NCBI RefSeq assembly: GCF_030656115.1
Contig: NZ_JAUSOO010000121.1
Coordinates: 19,587-83,586 of the forward strand
Length of the DNA: 64,000 nucleotides
Direction of reading: 5' to 3'
From: Hydrogenophaga sp.
GTDB taxonomy: Bacteria; Pseudomonadota; Gammaproteobacteria; Burkholderiales; Burkholderiaceae_C
Position 1 is the stretch's first letter; every line of letters begins with the position of its first letter. The translations under genes were made by a program, and so were the position numbers. Under the pieces are notes generated by a model. It was not told the origin of the DNA and did not search any database. It saw nothing but the letters and a program-made list of their open reading frames with translations. Shown in pieces: positions 7,779 through 15,918 of the stretch.

Positions 7779-9098
7779 ATGCTGACGCGTGAAGACAATC
7801 AAAGGGTCACCCAGGTAGGGCCGGGAACAGAGATGGGGCAGTTGATGCGCCTCTACTGGATTCCCTTCCTGCTGTCCAAGGATGTGGATGTGGACGGCCA
7901 GACATACAAGGTCCGCCTGCTGGGGGAAGACCTGGTGGCCTATCGGGACACCGACGGACAAGTAGGCCTGGTGGACCATGCGTGTCCGCACCGTGGTGCG
8001 CCCATGGCGTTCGCCCGCAATGAAGATGGCGGCTTGCGCTGCATCTACCACGGCTGGAAGTTCGACACGACGGGCGCCTGCAGGGAGATGCCAGCCGAGC
8101 CGGCCAATTCGGCGATGTTGAAGAAAGTCAAGATCGCCGCCTACCCGGTGCGGGAGCGCAATGGCGTGCTGTGGGCTTACATGGGACCAGACGCCGACAA
8201 TCCTCCACCGCTGCCTGACATAGAGTGGAACCTGGTGCCGGAGGAGCAGGTGGCGCTGACCATGCGCGTTCAGGAGTGCAACTGGCTGCAGGCGCTGGAG
8301 GGTGAAATCGATTCGGCTCACGCCGCCATCTTGCACGGCCGGGTGGACGTCGGTGGCATCATCAACCAGTGGAAGCAGGCGCAGGACCTGACCCCGACCT
8401 TTGAATGCGTTCAGCATTCTGTGGGTGTCAGCATCGCATCGCGCCGCAAGGTGGGCGATGACAAGAATTACATCCGGGTCAATCAGTTCCTGATGCCATT
8501 CTGGACCTTTGTTCCGCCGCAAGCCCAGTACCCCGACTTGAGTGGTCACGCCTGGGTGCCCATCGACGATCATCACACGCTGTGCCTGATGTTTTCGTAC
8601 ACGCCTGCCCAGCCGCTCTACGAAAAGACTCGCAAGGTATTCAAGGAAGGCTATGGTGGACGTGAGACAGGCCATGCATCGGAAGCCTCGTTCGAGAAGC
8701 GCTCGCCTGTGGAGCCGTACCACACCTACTGGAGCCGGTTCAATCGCGCGAATGCGTACCAGTTCGACTACGGGCTGCAAGTCAACAAATACAACTCGGG
8801 GTTGCCCGGTCTTTGGGTTCAAGACGCGGCTTGCCAGTCGGGCGTGGCCGCGGTGTACGACCGTTCAAAGGAACATCTGGGCACCAGCGACACAGGCATC
8901 GCCCGTACGCGTCGCATGTTGCTCGATAGCCTGCGCAAGCTTGGACAAGATGGCACCCGCCCCGAATCGGTCAATCAGCCAGACCGTTACATGTTGCGTG
9001 CGGCTTCCCTGACAGTTCCCGCAGGTGCCGACTGGATGAAAGAAGGCGAGCAGCACATGAAGGCCGAGCTGGGCAAGGACTTCGGTTACACCCCCTGA
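7779..9098 (+). CDS. Rieske non-heme iron oxygenase, large subunit (phthalate 4,5-dioxygenase type)
   Basis: The 439-residue enzyme activates O2 to hydroxylate or demethylate an aromatic or cyclic substrate. The Rieske cluster ligands are C69/H71 (CPHRG) and C88/H91 (CIYHGWKF). The catalytic mononuclear iron motif is D178-x2-H181-x4-H186 (EIDSAHAAILH). The start MLTREDNQRV at 7779 has AAGGAG six bases upstream and matches the paralogue at 44976, which starts MLSKEDNERL. It belongs to the single-component-alpha group typified by phthalate 4,5-dioxygenase and related O-demethylases. It is the first gene of an operon running to 15402, and its electron donor is the divergent reductase. The substrate is unknown. 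Confidence 0.93.
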   Translation: MLTREDNQRVTQVGPGTEMGQLMRLYWIPFLLSKDVDVDGQTYKVRLLGEDLVAYRDTDGQVGLVDHACPHRGAPMAFARNEDGGLRCIYHGWKFDTTGACREMPAEPANSAMLKKVKIAAYPVRERNGVLWAYMGPDADNPPPLPDIEWNLVPEEQVALTMRVQECNWLQALEGEIDSAHAAILHGRVDVGGIINQWKQAQDLTPTFECVQHSVGVSIASRRKVGDDKNYIRVNQFLMPFWTFVPPQAQYPDLSGHAWVPIDDHHTLCLMFSYTPAQPLYEKTRKVFKEGYGGRETGHASEASFEKRSPVEPYHTYWSRFNRANAYQFDYGLQVNKYNSGLPGLWVQDAACQSGVAAVYDRSKEHLGTSDTGIARTRRMLLDSLRKLGQDGTRPESVNQPDRYMLRAASLTVPAGADWMKEGEQHMKAELGKDFGYTP

Positions 9099-9129
9099 AA
9101 AAGAGCGCCTGTACCCAAGGCGCCTCTTT
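9099..9129 (+). terminator. bulged hairpin with U-run between the oxygenase and Bug genes
   Basis: AAAGAG-CGCC pairs with GGCGCCTCTTT through a stem of ten pairs and one bulge, around the loop TGTACCCAA. It begins at the oxygenase stop and ends in a short T run. It may be an attenuator or partial terminator that lowers expression of the downstream genes relative to the oxygenase. Confidence 0.5.
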
Positions 9130-9164
9130 AGATAACCCACAACACTACCCTGGAGACAAATACT

Positions 9165-10136
9165 ATGAAAACGAACTGGTATTCGGCACTGACGATCGTT
9201 GTTGCCACCTTGCTGGGCACGCATGCCGTGCAAAGTCACGCACAGGCTTATCCCAATCGGCCGATCAAGATTGTTGTTCCCTACGCAGCTGGAGGTTCCA
9301 CCGATCAACTCGCGCGAATCATTCAGCAGCCGCTGAGCGAGGCGCTGGGGCAGCCCGTTGTCATCGAGAACAAGGCGGGTGCCGGTGGCACCATCGGTGT
9401 GGATCATGTGGTCCGTTCGCCTGCCGACGGCTACACACTGGTTTTCGGCAACACGGGACCCAATGCGGTAGTTTCTCTCATGCGCAAGCTGACGTACGAC
9501 ATCCATGCCGACTTGCAGCCTATCTCGACAGTGGCGATCACGCCCATGATTTTGGCAGTGCCGAGCAGCTCGCCGGCCAACAACGTGAAGGAGTTTCTCG
9601 CGCTCGCCAAGGCCAATCCGGGCAAGTTCAACTTCGGATCGGTAGGCGCTGGATCGCTTTCACATCTAACTGGGGAGTATTTCAACGAGTTGGCAGGCGT
9701 GCAGATTCAGCACATTCCTTACAAGGGCGGCGCGCCCATGCTGACGGCGTTTCTTGGCGGCGATCTGCAAGCGGCCTTCGTGACGGGGCTTGATGGTGGT
9801 GCAATGCTGGCAACCGGGCGGGTGAAGTATCTCGCGGTGGCGACGCCGCAAACCACGCACGTAGTGCCAGGACTGCCGGTTATCACCACAGATGTCCCGG
9901 GTTTCCAGAGCAACGCTTGGTTCGGGCTTCTCGCCCCGAAAGGAACGCCCGATGACGTGGTCGCCAAGATCAATGCGGCGGTGGTGGCTGCAGTCAAAAA
10001 ACCTGAGATCCGAAAGCACTTTACAGATCGCAACGTCGAGCCCCGCAGCAGCACGCCTGTCGAGCTGAGCAACATCATTCGCGCCGAAATTACGCAATGG
10101 GCGCCCATCATCAAGAAGCACAAGATCGAAATGTGA
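9165..10136 (+). CDS. Bug (TctC-family) tripartite tricarboxylate transporter binding protein
   Basis: The 323-residue protein has a signal peptide ending near SHAQA. The Bug hallmark follows: YPNRPIKIVVPYAAGGSTD, then VENKAGAGGTIG-like and PADGYTLVFG segments. The start has CTGGAGACA about nine bases ahead. Bug proteins bind carboxylates or aromatic acids in the periplasm for TctAB permeases, or act as sensors. No tctA or tctB lies nearby, as is usual for the many orphan Bug genes in Burkholderiales. Its place between the Rieske oxygenase and a CoA-transferase suggests that it binds the pathway substrate. Confidence 0.92.
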   Translation: MKTNWYSALTIVVATLLGTHAVQSHAQAYPNRPIKIVVPYAAGGSTDQLARIIQQPLSEALGQPVVIENKAGAGGTIGVDHVVRSPADGYTLVFGNTGPNAVVSLMRKLTYDIHADLQPISTVAITPMILAVPSSSPANNVKEFLALAKANPGKFNFGSVGAGSLSHLTGEYFNELAGVQIQHIPYKGGAPMLTAFLGGDLQAAFVTGLDGGAMLATGRVKYLAVATPQTTHVVPGLPVITTDVPGFQSNAWFGLLAPKGTPDDVVAKINAAVVAAVKKPEIRKHFTDRNVEPRSSTPVELSNIIRAEITQWAPIIKKHKIEM

Positions 10137-10174
10137 TCGGGTGTTTTTCGTCCACGCCATCCAGCAATATCAGC

Positions 10175-11458
10175 ATGATTTCCAACATCGAAGAAGACTT
10201 TCCGGAATATCGCCCCCGGCCACGCGGTCAGGCGACAGCGCTGCAGGGCGTACGCATCATCGACTTCACGCATTTCATTGCGGGGCCCTTCGCGACCATG
10301 ATCCTGGCGGACATGGGTGCGGATGTGCTGAAAATCGAGGCACCGGGCAAGGGTGACGACTTCCGTCAGTACCCACCCTTCGAACCCCAGCTCGAAGCGG
10401 GTGCGCCTTTTGTCTGGAGCAACCGCAACAAACGCAGCATCGCGCTGGACCTCAAGACCGAGGCCGGCTTGAAGGTGGCGCTCGAGCTGATCGCGCAGGC
10501 GGACGTGGTGGTGGAGAACTTTTCAACCGGGGTGATGGAACGCCTCGGTCTGGACTACGAGACCTGCAAGAAAAGCCGCCCTTCGCTCATCTACTGTTCG
10601 GTGTCAGCGTACGGACGTGAGGGCGAGTTCAAGGACCGGTTGGGATTCGATCCTGTGGTGCAGGCCGAGAGTGGTTTCGTTTCGATGAACGGCTACCCGG
10701 ACCGGGAAGGTGTGCGAGCGCTCTCGCCGGTGATGGACATCAGCACGGCGATGATGGCGTCCAGCGCCATCCTGGGGGCACTCTTCGCGCGAACGCACAC
10801 GGGCGAGGGGCAGGCCTTGGAGGTCGCGCTGTTTGACAACGCCGTGCTCATGACGGGCTACGCCTCGCTGCAACACCTCTTCACCGGGGATGAGCCCCGG
10901 CGACACGGCAACACCAGCCCGGATACCTGCCCCTCCGGCGTCTTCCAGGCCAGTGATCGGTCCTTCTACATCAACTGCGGCAACAACAAGATCTTTCAGC
11001 GCCTCATGTCGCAAGTGGTTGAATTGCCCGCGGTGGCCGCAGACCCACGTTTCGCGACGGGCAAGGGACGAACCGCCTGTCGCGACGAGCTGTTCGAGTT
11101 GCTGGGGCACGCGTTCGGACAACAGCCCTGGACTCATTGGCAGGGCCGCATGCGGCAGGCGGGTGTGCCTTGCGGCGAGGTGCGAACTGTCGGCGAGGCG
11201 ATCCGATCGCCCGAAGCTCGGGCACGCGAGCTGGTGACCCGCATTCCCCACGAAACGTTGGGCTGGTTGCCTAACGTCAAGTTGCCCATCCGCTACGAAG
11301 GCACGCCCCTGGTTGACCCGCACCCCGCGCCAAAAGTCGGCGAGCACACGCACGATGTGCTGGCGGAAGTGTTGGGTTACAGCGAAGACCAGATCGCTGC
11401 CCTGGGCGATGCAGGTGCCTTTGGTGAGCGCAAGCTGCCGCTGGAGGGTGTGGTCTGA
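10175..11458 (+). CDS. CaiB/BaiF-family CoA-transferase
   Basis: The 427-residue class III CoA-transferase would move CoA from a donor thioester to a carboxylic acid. Visible are GVRIIDFTHFIAGPFATM, ADMGADVLKIE, NKRSIALDLK, and the likely catalytic aspartate D159 in GFDPVVQAESG. ATG 10175 was chosen because the CaiB domain begins soon after; the frame is open further upstream to 10097, but that part overlaps the Bug gene. Its stop overlaps the next start as TGATG. It probably activates the acid made by this module so that the thiolase-like protein can act on it. Confidence 0.9.
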   Translation: MISNIEEDFPEYRPRPRGQATALQGVRIIDFTHFIAGPFATMILADMGADVLKIEAPGKGDDFRQYPPFEPQLEAGAPFVWSNRNKRSIALDLKTEAGLKVALELIAQADVVVENFSTGVMERLGLDYETCKKSRPSLIYCSVSAYGREGEFKDRLGFDPVVQAESGFVSMNGYPDREGVRALSPVMDISTAMMASSAILGALFARTHTGEGQALEVALFDNAVLMTGYASLQHLFTGDEPRRHGNTSPDTCPSGVFQASDRSFYINCGNNKIFQRLMSQVVELPAVAADPRFATGKGRTACRDELFELLGHAFGQQPWTHWQGRMRQAGVPCGEVRTVGEAIRSPEARARELVTRIPHETLGWLPNVKLPIRYEGTPLVDPHPAPKVGEHTHDVLAEVLGYSEDQIAALGDAGAFGERKLPLEGVV

Positions 11459-12639
11459 TGGCCGAGCGCAGCTTGCGCGGACGCGTAGCCATCGTCGGCG
11501 CTGGCGAGACGCCCTATTACAAGCACGGACAGTCGCCGGACGCTGAGTTCAAGCTCGCAGTGAAAGCCATTCTCTCGGCCTGCGAGGATGCAGGCATCCA
11601 TCCGCGTGACATCGACGGCTTTTCGTCATACAGCGATGACCGCAATGACGCGACGCGACTGGCCGCCGCTCTGGGCATCAAGCGTCTGCGATCTGCCACC
11701 ATGCAGTGGGGCGGTGGGGGCGGGGGGTGTTGTGCGGCTGTGGCCAATGGTGCGGCCGCGATCGAGTCCGGCATGGCCGAATGCGTGGTGGTGTTTCGGG
11801 CTCTGGCTCAAGGGCAGTTCGGCCGCTTCGGGCAGACCACCGGCATTGAGACGATTTCGGGCGAAAAGGCGTATCTGATGCCCTATGGCGTGCTGGCTCC
11901 ACCCCAGCGGTTCGCCATGCGCGTGCGCCGCTTCATGCACGAGCACGACATCCAGCAGGAGGCGTTGCGGGCCATCGCGCTGGCCTCGTACCACCACGCA
12001 CAGGCCAACCCCCGCGCCTTGATGCACGGCAGGCCATTGGACGAAAAGACCTACGACGCCTCGCGATGGATAGTCGAGCCTTTTCACCTGTACGACTGCT
12101 GCATGGAGAACGATGGCGCAGCGGCTGTGGTGATGGTGCCCGCAGAGCGCGCACGCGACACACCCGACAAGGCTGTCTATGTGCTGGGTGCAGCGTCGGG
12201 TTCTGGCTATCGGGCGGGGGCGCACCCGCACAACGCACCTGACTACGCCAGCGCGAGCTTCACTACAGTCGTCCCCGACCTGTTTGCCATGGCGCGTGTG
12301 TCGCACAGTGACGTGGGTGTCGTGCAGAGCTACGAGAACTTCACCGGCGGGGTGTTGATGGCGTTGATCGAACACGGCCTGTTCACCGCGAAGCAAGCCA
12401 ACAACTTTCTGCAACTGGAGAACCTGATCGCGCCATCGGGACGGCTGCCGCTCAACACAAGCGGTGGGAACCTCGCGGAGTGCTACATACACGGCTTCGA
12501 ATTGGTGCTTGAGGCTGTGCGGCAGGTTCGCGGCGTGTCGACCAGCCAAGCCAATCGCAACGACGTGGCACTGGTGATCGGTGGGCCAATGGTATCCCCC
12601 GTGAGCAGCCTGTTGCTGGGTAAGGAGAGCGTGCTGTGA
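11458..12639 (+). CDS. thiolase-like (SCP2/lipid-transfer type) acyl-CoA enzyme
   Basis: The 393-residue protein follows the SCP-x type thiolase pattern: AIVGAGETPYY, VDGF-like DIDGFSSYSDD, a glycine-rich GGGGGGCCAAVANGAAAIESG-type loop with C91/C92 in the nucleophile region, and a C-terminal LPLNTSGGNLAE. The classical C-terminal GHPxG histidine is not evident, because the sequence reads CYIHGFE. Such proteins work with DUF35 partners either as thiolases or, in steroid side-chain pathways (Ltp2), as retro-aldolases. The next gene encodes exactly such a partner, with GTGA overlap. The start overlaps the CoA-transferase stop. It would cleave a CoA-activated side chain; which chemistry it uses is open. 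Confidence 0.85.
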   Translation: MAERSLRGRVAIVGAGETPYYKHGQSPDAEFKLAVKAILSACEDAGIHPRDIDGFSSYSDDRNDATRLAAALGIKRLRSATMQWGGGGGGCCAAVANGAAAIESGMAECVVVFRALAQGQFGRFGQTTGIETISGEKAYLMPYGVLAPPQRFAMRVRRFMHEHDIQQEALRAIALASYHHAQANPRALMHGRPLDEKTYDASRWIVEPFHLYDCCMENDGAAAVVMVPAERARDTPDKAVYVLGAASGSGYRAGAHPHNAPDYASASFTTVVPDLFAMARVSHSDVGVVQSYENFTGGVLMALIEHGLFTAKQANNFLQLENLIAPSGRLPLNTSGGNLAECYIHGFELVLEAVRQVRGVSTSQANRNDVALVIGGPMVSPVSSLLLGKESVL

Positions 12640-13085
12640 GCGGGACCAACCACTATTACTTGCCAGAAGGGCTGCCCATTCCGGTCGCCGAACCCGACGG
12701 CCTCTCGGCCGCGTTCTGGAAAGGCCTCCGGGAAGAGTGCTTGCTGGTGCAGAGGTGCCCGCACTGCCATACATGGCAGCATGGACCAGAGTGGCTTTGC
12801 CACCGTTGCCATGCCTTTGACTTGGAGTGGGCGCAGGTCGAGCCACGTGGCCAGATCTACAGTTGGGAGCGCGTCTGGCACCCCGCCCACGCGGCATTGC
12901 GAGGACACACGCCGTACCTCGCCGTGTTGGTGGAGCTGCCGCACGCCGGATCGGTTCGCATGGTGGGCAACCTGCTCGGAGACCCGATGCAGGAAGTGTC
13001 CATTGGTGCTGATGTCATAGGCGTGTTCGAGCACCACACGGGCGCATTGCCACCGTACTCTCTGTTGCAGTGGCGACTGGCATGA
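12636..13085 (+). CDS. DUF35 OB-fold/zinc-ribbon protein, partner of the thiolase-like protein
   Basis: The 149-residue protein has a rubredoxin-like zinc ribbon with four cysteines (CPHCHTWQHGPEWLCHRC), preceded by a helix (FWKGLREECLLVQ) and followed by an OB fold (GQIYSWERVWHPAH, YLAVLVELP, VRMVGNLL). The start is a GTG overlapping the upstream stop as GTGA, with TAAGGAGAG directly ahead. Proteins of this family bind thiolase-like enzymes and are needed for their stability or activity. Its own stop overlaps the following pseudogene as ATGATG, so the whole set is tightly coupled. Confidence 0.88.
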   Translation: MSGTNHYYLPEGLPIPVAEPDGLSAAFWKGLREECLLVQRCPHCHTWQHGPEWLCHRCHAFDLEWAQVEPRGQIYSWERVWHPAHAALRGHTPYLAVLVELPHAGSVRMVGNLLGDPMQEVSIGADVIGVFEHHTGALPPYSLLQWRLA

Positions 13086-13784
13086 TGTCAGAGACCGGTC
13101 CTGCGTACGATCTGATCGTGGTGGGCGCGGGCGGCATGACCACTGTGCTTTGCGCAGCCCATCTGGGGTTGAAGGTGCTGTTGTGCGAGGCGTCGGATCA
13201 GGTGAGTGGCACCACCGTCTTTTCCGCCGGGACCTTTTGGATTCCGGGCAACCACCCGTCGCGCTTGACCGGCATGCTCGACACTGTGGACGAGGCGCGT
13301 CGCTACCGCAATGCCGTGGTAGGCCCACAGGAGCTGCGCGGTCTGCGGGAAGCGTTGTTTGAAATTGGCGCGGCAGCCATGGAATTTCTGCATCGGCACA
13401 CACAGGTGCGCTTCGTTCCTGCCGGCCTGCACCCGGACTACCTGCAGCGGGAAGGAGCGGCCACGCCCGGCGGTGGCGCCGGTGCCCTACGACGGCAAGC
13501 TTTGCCACATGCCAAACCCCTGCCTGGCCGCGCTGGGACAGGGGCTTTTCTTAGCATTTCCCATCTGGCCAGCGGACGCTGGCAGCAGCACTGGACTGGC
13601 CACCGGCGCCGATGGACGCGTGCTCGACTCTGCCGACCGTGTCATCGACGGTCTGTTCGCAGTGGGCAACGACATGGCCTCTCCCATGCAAGGGACCTAC
13701 CCGGGGCCCGGCATCACTCTGGGGCTCTACGTAACCTTCGGCAATCGGTCTGCCTGTTTCGCGGCTTCGCTGTGCGCTCCCTGA
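13082..13784 (+). pseudogene. broken FAD-dependent oxidoreductase (KstD / fumarate reductase flavoprotein type)
   Basis: The first frame gives an FAD-binding start (YDLIVVGAGG, LKVLLCEASDQVSGTTVFSA, HPDYLQREGA). Near 13470-13480 the sense switches by one base to the frame reading APVPYDGKL. That continues as NPCLAALGQG, PIWPADAGSSTGL, DGLFAVGNDMASPM and YPGPGITLGLYVTFGN, which is the C-terminal end of the same family. Family members are about 550 residues, while only about 230 codons remain. Hence there is both a frameshift and a large in-frame-type deletion near 13500 that removed the substrate domain. It sits between the DUF35 and racemase genes, so the intact enzyme was probably a dehydrogenase of the module. 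Confidence 0.85.
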
Positions 13785-13825
13785 TTGCGCGCGATACCGC
13801 ATGTTCCCTTCCTATTTGAAACACC

Positions 13826-14926
13826 ATGACTTCTGACACATCGACTGGTGGCCCCCTGCACGGCCTGCGGGTAGTGGAGTTCGCCGGCCTGGGACCCGCT
13901 CCCTTTGCATGCATGCTGCTCGCCGACATGGGAGCTGACGTGGTCACCATCGATCGCCCTGGCAAGAGGCTGGGTGACCCCACGAACATTGTTGGACGTG
14001 GACGCCGGACCGCAGTGGCGGACCTGAAGGATGCCGCCGACCGGGATAAAGTCAAGACGCTGCTGGCCGGTGCGGATGTGCTGGTGGAAGGTTTCCGGCC
14101 GGGCGTAATGGAGCGCCTCGGGCTGGGGCCTGACGACTTGCACGCAGGCTTGATCTACTCCCGCATGACCGGATGGGGCCAGACCGGCCCACTGGCCCAA
14201 CAAGCGGGGCACGACATCAACTACATCGCGCTGACGGGAGCCCTGCACGCCATCGGCCCGCGCGAAGGCCCACCGGTGCCTCCGCTGAATCTGATAGGGG
14301 ACTATGGTGGTGGCAGTCTGTACTTGGTGGTTGGCATTCTGGCGGCATTGCTGGAGCGCCAGCGGTCGGGCAAAGGGCAGGTCGTTGATGCCGCGATCAC
14401 GGATGGGACACTGTCGTTGATGACCCATTTTTTTGCCAGCGCCTTGCGGGGAACGCACACCGAACAGCGAGGCACCAACCTGCTCGACGGCGGCGCGCCT
14501 TTCTACGGCGTGTACGAGACTGCCGACCAGCGTTATGTCAGTGTGGGACCTATAGAACCACCGTTTTTCGCCATCCTGTGCGAGAAGTTGGAGATCGACA
14601 TCGCTCTGCGGGATGCCCAGAGTGACCGCAGCCGCTGGCCCCAGTTGCGTCGATCCATGGAGCAGGCGTTTCGTCGTCGCACGCGAAACGAGTGGATGGT
14701 GATGCTTGAGAACACCGACGCGTGTGTCACCCCGGTGCTTGCCCTGTCCGAGGTCAGCGCACACCCCCACCATATTGCGCGCGGTGCGTTCGTCGAGATT
14801 GAGGGTCTGATCCAGCCCGCACCCGCTCCCCGGTTCTCGCGCACCGCCTCCAGCGTCAGGCATGGCGTACCCTCCGCGACCACCGAGCTCGCGGCGGTTT
14901 GCCTAGAGTGGGCGGCCCCTAGATGA
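13826..14926 (+). CDS. alpha-methylacyl-CoA racemase-like CaiB-family protein
   Basis: The 366-residue protein shares the CaiB fold (LRVVEFAGLGPAPFACMLL, ADMGADVVTIDRP). It also carries the racemase signature: H129 in AGHDINYIALTGALHAIG and D159 in LIGDYGGGS correspond to the His/Asp acid-base pair of Amacr/MCR. Enzymes of this kind epimerise 2-methyl- or 2-aryl-propionyl-CoA esters. That points to a branched acyl side chain in the substrate of this module, as in isoprenoid, steroid or profen-like acids; this is inference. The stop overlaps the hemerythrin start as ATGA. Confidence 0.87.
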   Translation: MTSDTSTGGPLHGLRVVEFAGLGPAPFACMLLADMGADVVTIDRPGKRLGDPTNIVGRGRRTAVADLKDAADRDKVKTLLAGADVLVEGFRPGVMERLGLGPDDLHAGLIYSRMTGWGQTGPLAQQAGHDINYIALTGALHAIGPREGPPVPPLNLIGDYGGGSLYLVVGILAALLERQRSGKGQVVDAAITDGTLSLMTHFFASALRGTHTEQRGTNLLDGGAPFYGVYETADQRYVSVGPIEPPFFAILCEKLEIDIALRDAQSDRSRWPQLRRSMEQAFRRRTRNEWMVMLENTDACVTPVLALSEVSAHPHHIARGAFVEIEGLIQPAPAPRFSRTASSVRHGVPSATTELAAVCLEWAAPR

Positions 14927-15402
14927 ATAAATCCGGACAGATCATGCCCACCGATTCCATTGCTGTGTCGCCCACCTTGATGTGGACGGACGACTTTCTT
15001 CTTGGGCACTGCGGTATTGACGCCAGCCACACTGAGTTCGTCGATCAGATGGTGCGGCTTCAAGGTGCGGATGACCGCGCGATACCCGATTGTTTTGACG
15101 GATTCGTGACACACCTCCGTACGCATTTCGAGGCTGAGAATCAGCTCATGCTCGACACTGATTTCCCACCGAGGCAGTGTCACATGGACGAGCACGCGGC
15201 AGTGCTGCAATCAGTGTTGGAGGTGCAGCAATCGCTAAAAAGCGGGCGACTCAACGTCGCCAGGGAACTGATCTGTGCGTTGGCTGAGTGGTTTCCAAAG
15301 CACACTCAACATCTCGATTCTGCGTTGGCACACTGGGCGAACAAGAAGCGACTGGGGGGCAAACCCGTGGTGATTAAAAGAGGTCTTAAGCTTCACGCTT
15401 GA
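14923..15402 (+). CDS. bacteriohemerythrin
   Basis: The 159-residue protein is a one-domain hemerythrin that would hold O2 at a di-iron site. The ligand pattern is present: W21, H36 (DASH), H68 and E72 (HFEAE), H87 and H91 (HMDEH), H127 and D132 (HTQHLD). It starts at ATG 14923, overlapping the racemase stop; a second ATG lies at 14944. Hemerythrins deliver or buffer oxygen for oxygenases in some bacteria, so its place at the end of an operon that starts with a Rieske oxygenase is suggestive. The tail after about residue 138 (KKRLGGKPVVIKRGLKLHA) is basic and extra to the fold. Confidence 0.88.
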   Translation: MNKSGQIMPTDSIAVSPTLMWTDDFLLGHCGIDASHTEFVDQMVRLQGADDRAIPDCFDGFVTHLRTHFEAENQLMLDTDFPPRQCHMDEHAAVLQSVLEVQQSLKSGRLNVARELICALAEWFPKHTQHLDSALAHWANKKRLGGKPVVIKRGLKLHA

Positions 15403-15411
15403 ACACTGTTG

Positions 15412-15565
15412 TGAACCGCCCCGGTTTTCGTGGAGGCTGGTTGCCTTAAATCAGGCCGCTACCGCAGCTTGGTTGGCGACCTGCCGGTCATAGTTTGCCT
15501 CAGCATCGTTTGGGGGATGTCGCCGATGGGTTCTAGCAACCTGCGGTGGTTGCACCCTGCGCCCA
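15412..15565 (-). mobile_element. IS3-family element remnant: 3' end of transposase orfB plus terminal repeat
   Basis: On the minus strand the sequence reads NHRRLLEPIGDIP, then after a one-base shift PNDAEANYDRQVANQAAVAA and a stop at 15451-15453. This is the usual C-terminus of IS3-family OrfB transposases. The outer end (15412 onward, TGAACCGCCCCGG) looks like an IS3-family terminal repeat. Everything upstream in the transposase is missing or unrecognisable, so this is a dead one-sided fragment. It marks the junction between the Rieske module and the biuret cluster. Confidence 0.7.
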
Positions 15566-15877
15566 CTGGCTGGACGGACGCGATCTGAAGCCGACCCTGG
15601 CGTTGGACGCGCTGATCACCGTTGCGTGTGCGGAGCGTTTCGCGTTGCAGCCGGACCGGGTTGCACCCGAGCTGTTCCCTTCCGGTGCGCAAAGGCCGCC
15701 AGTGCCGCCCCTGCGGCGTGCATGACATCCGGCCTCGCCGCACACCCCACCAACCCTGGGCGCCGCGCCGACCCCACCGCATGGCGCAGCCACACCGACC
15801 ACTGGGCGCCTTGATCCCACACCGGCGACCGGGTCCCGGTCGTTGACCGTTGGGCTGTCTTGCCCCATCTGGCATTC
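15566..15877. other. 312-base stretch without a recognisable gene
   Basis: No reading frame here looks coding on either strand. A plus-strand string (LKPTLALDALITVACAERF) at about 15590-15650 is suggestive of a former protein but ends at a stop within 45 codons and was not matched to a family. The stretch lies between the IS3 remnant and the allophanate hydrolase promoter and is probably decayed sequence. Confidence 0.5.
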
Positions 15878-15905
15878 ATCTTGCATGCGTTCTTGTATCC
15901 AAGAT
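15878..15905 (+). promoter_or_regulatory. inverted repeat, probable GntR/FCD operator of the biuret cluster
   Basis: The outer arms ATCTTG (15878-15883) and CAAGAT (15900-15905) form an inverted repeat. Inside is CTTGTATCCAAG (15892-15903), which has one mismatch to a perfect 12-base palindrome, and a second half CTTGCATGC at 15880-15888. CTTGTATACAAG-like sites are common targets of FCD-type GntR regulators, and one is encoded at the far end of this cluster (29923). The site is 14-40 bases upstream of the AtzF start. Confidence 0.55.
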
Positions 15906-15918
15906 GGAATGCTTTAAC

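Noticed and set aside
13487..14863. minus-strand frames opposite the pseudogene and racemase
   Set aside because: No domain or start signals; they mirror the coding strand.
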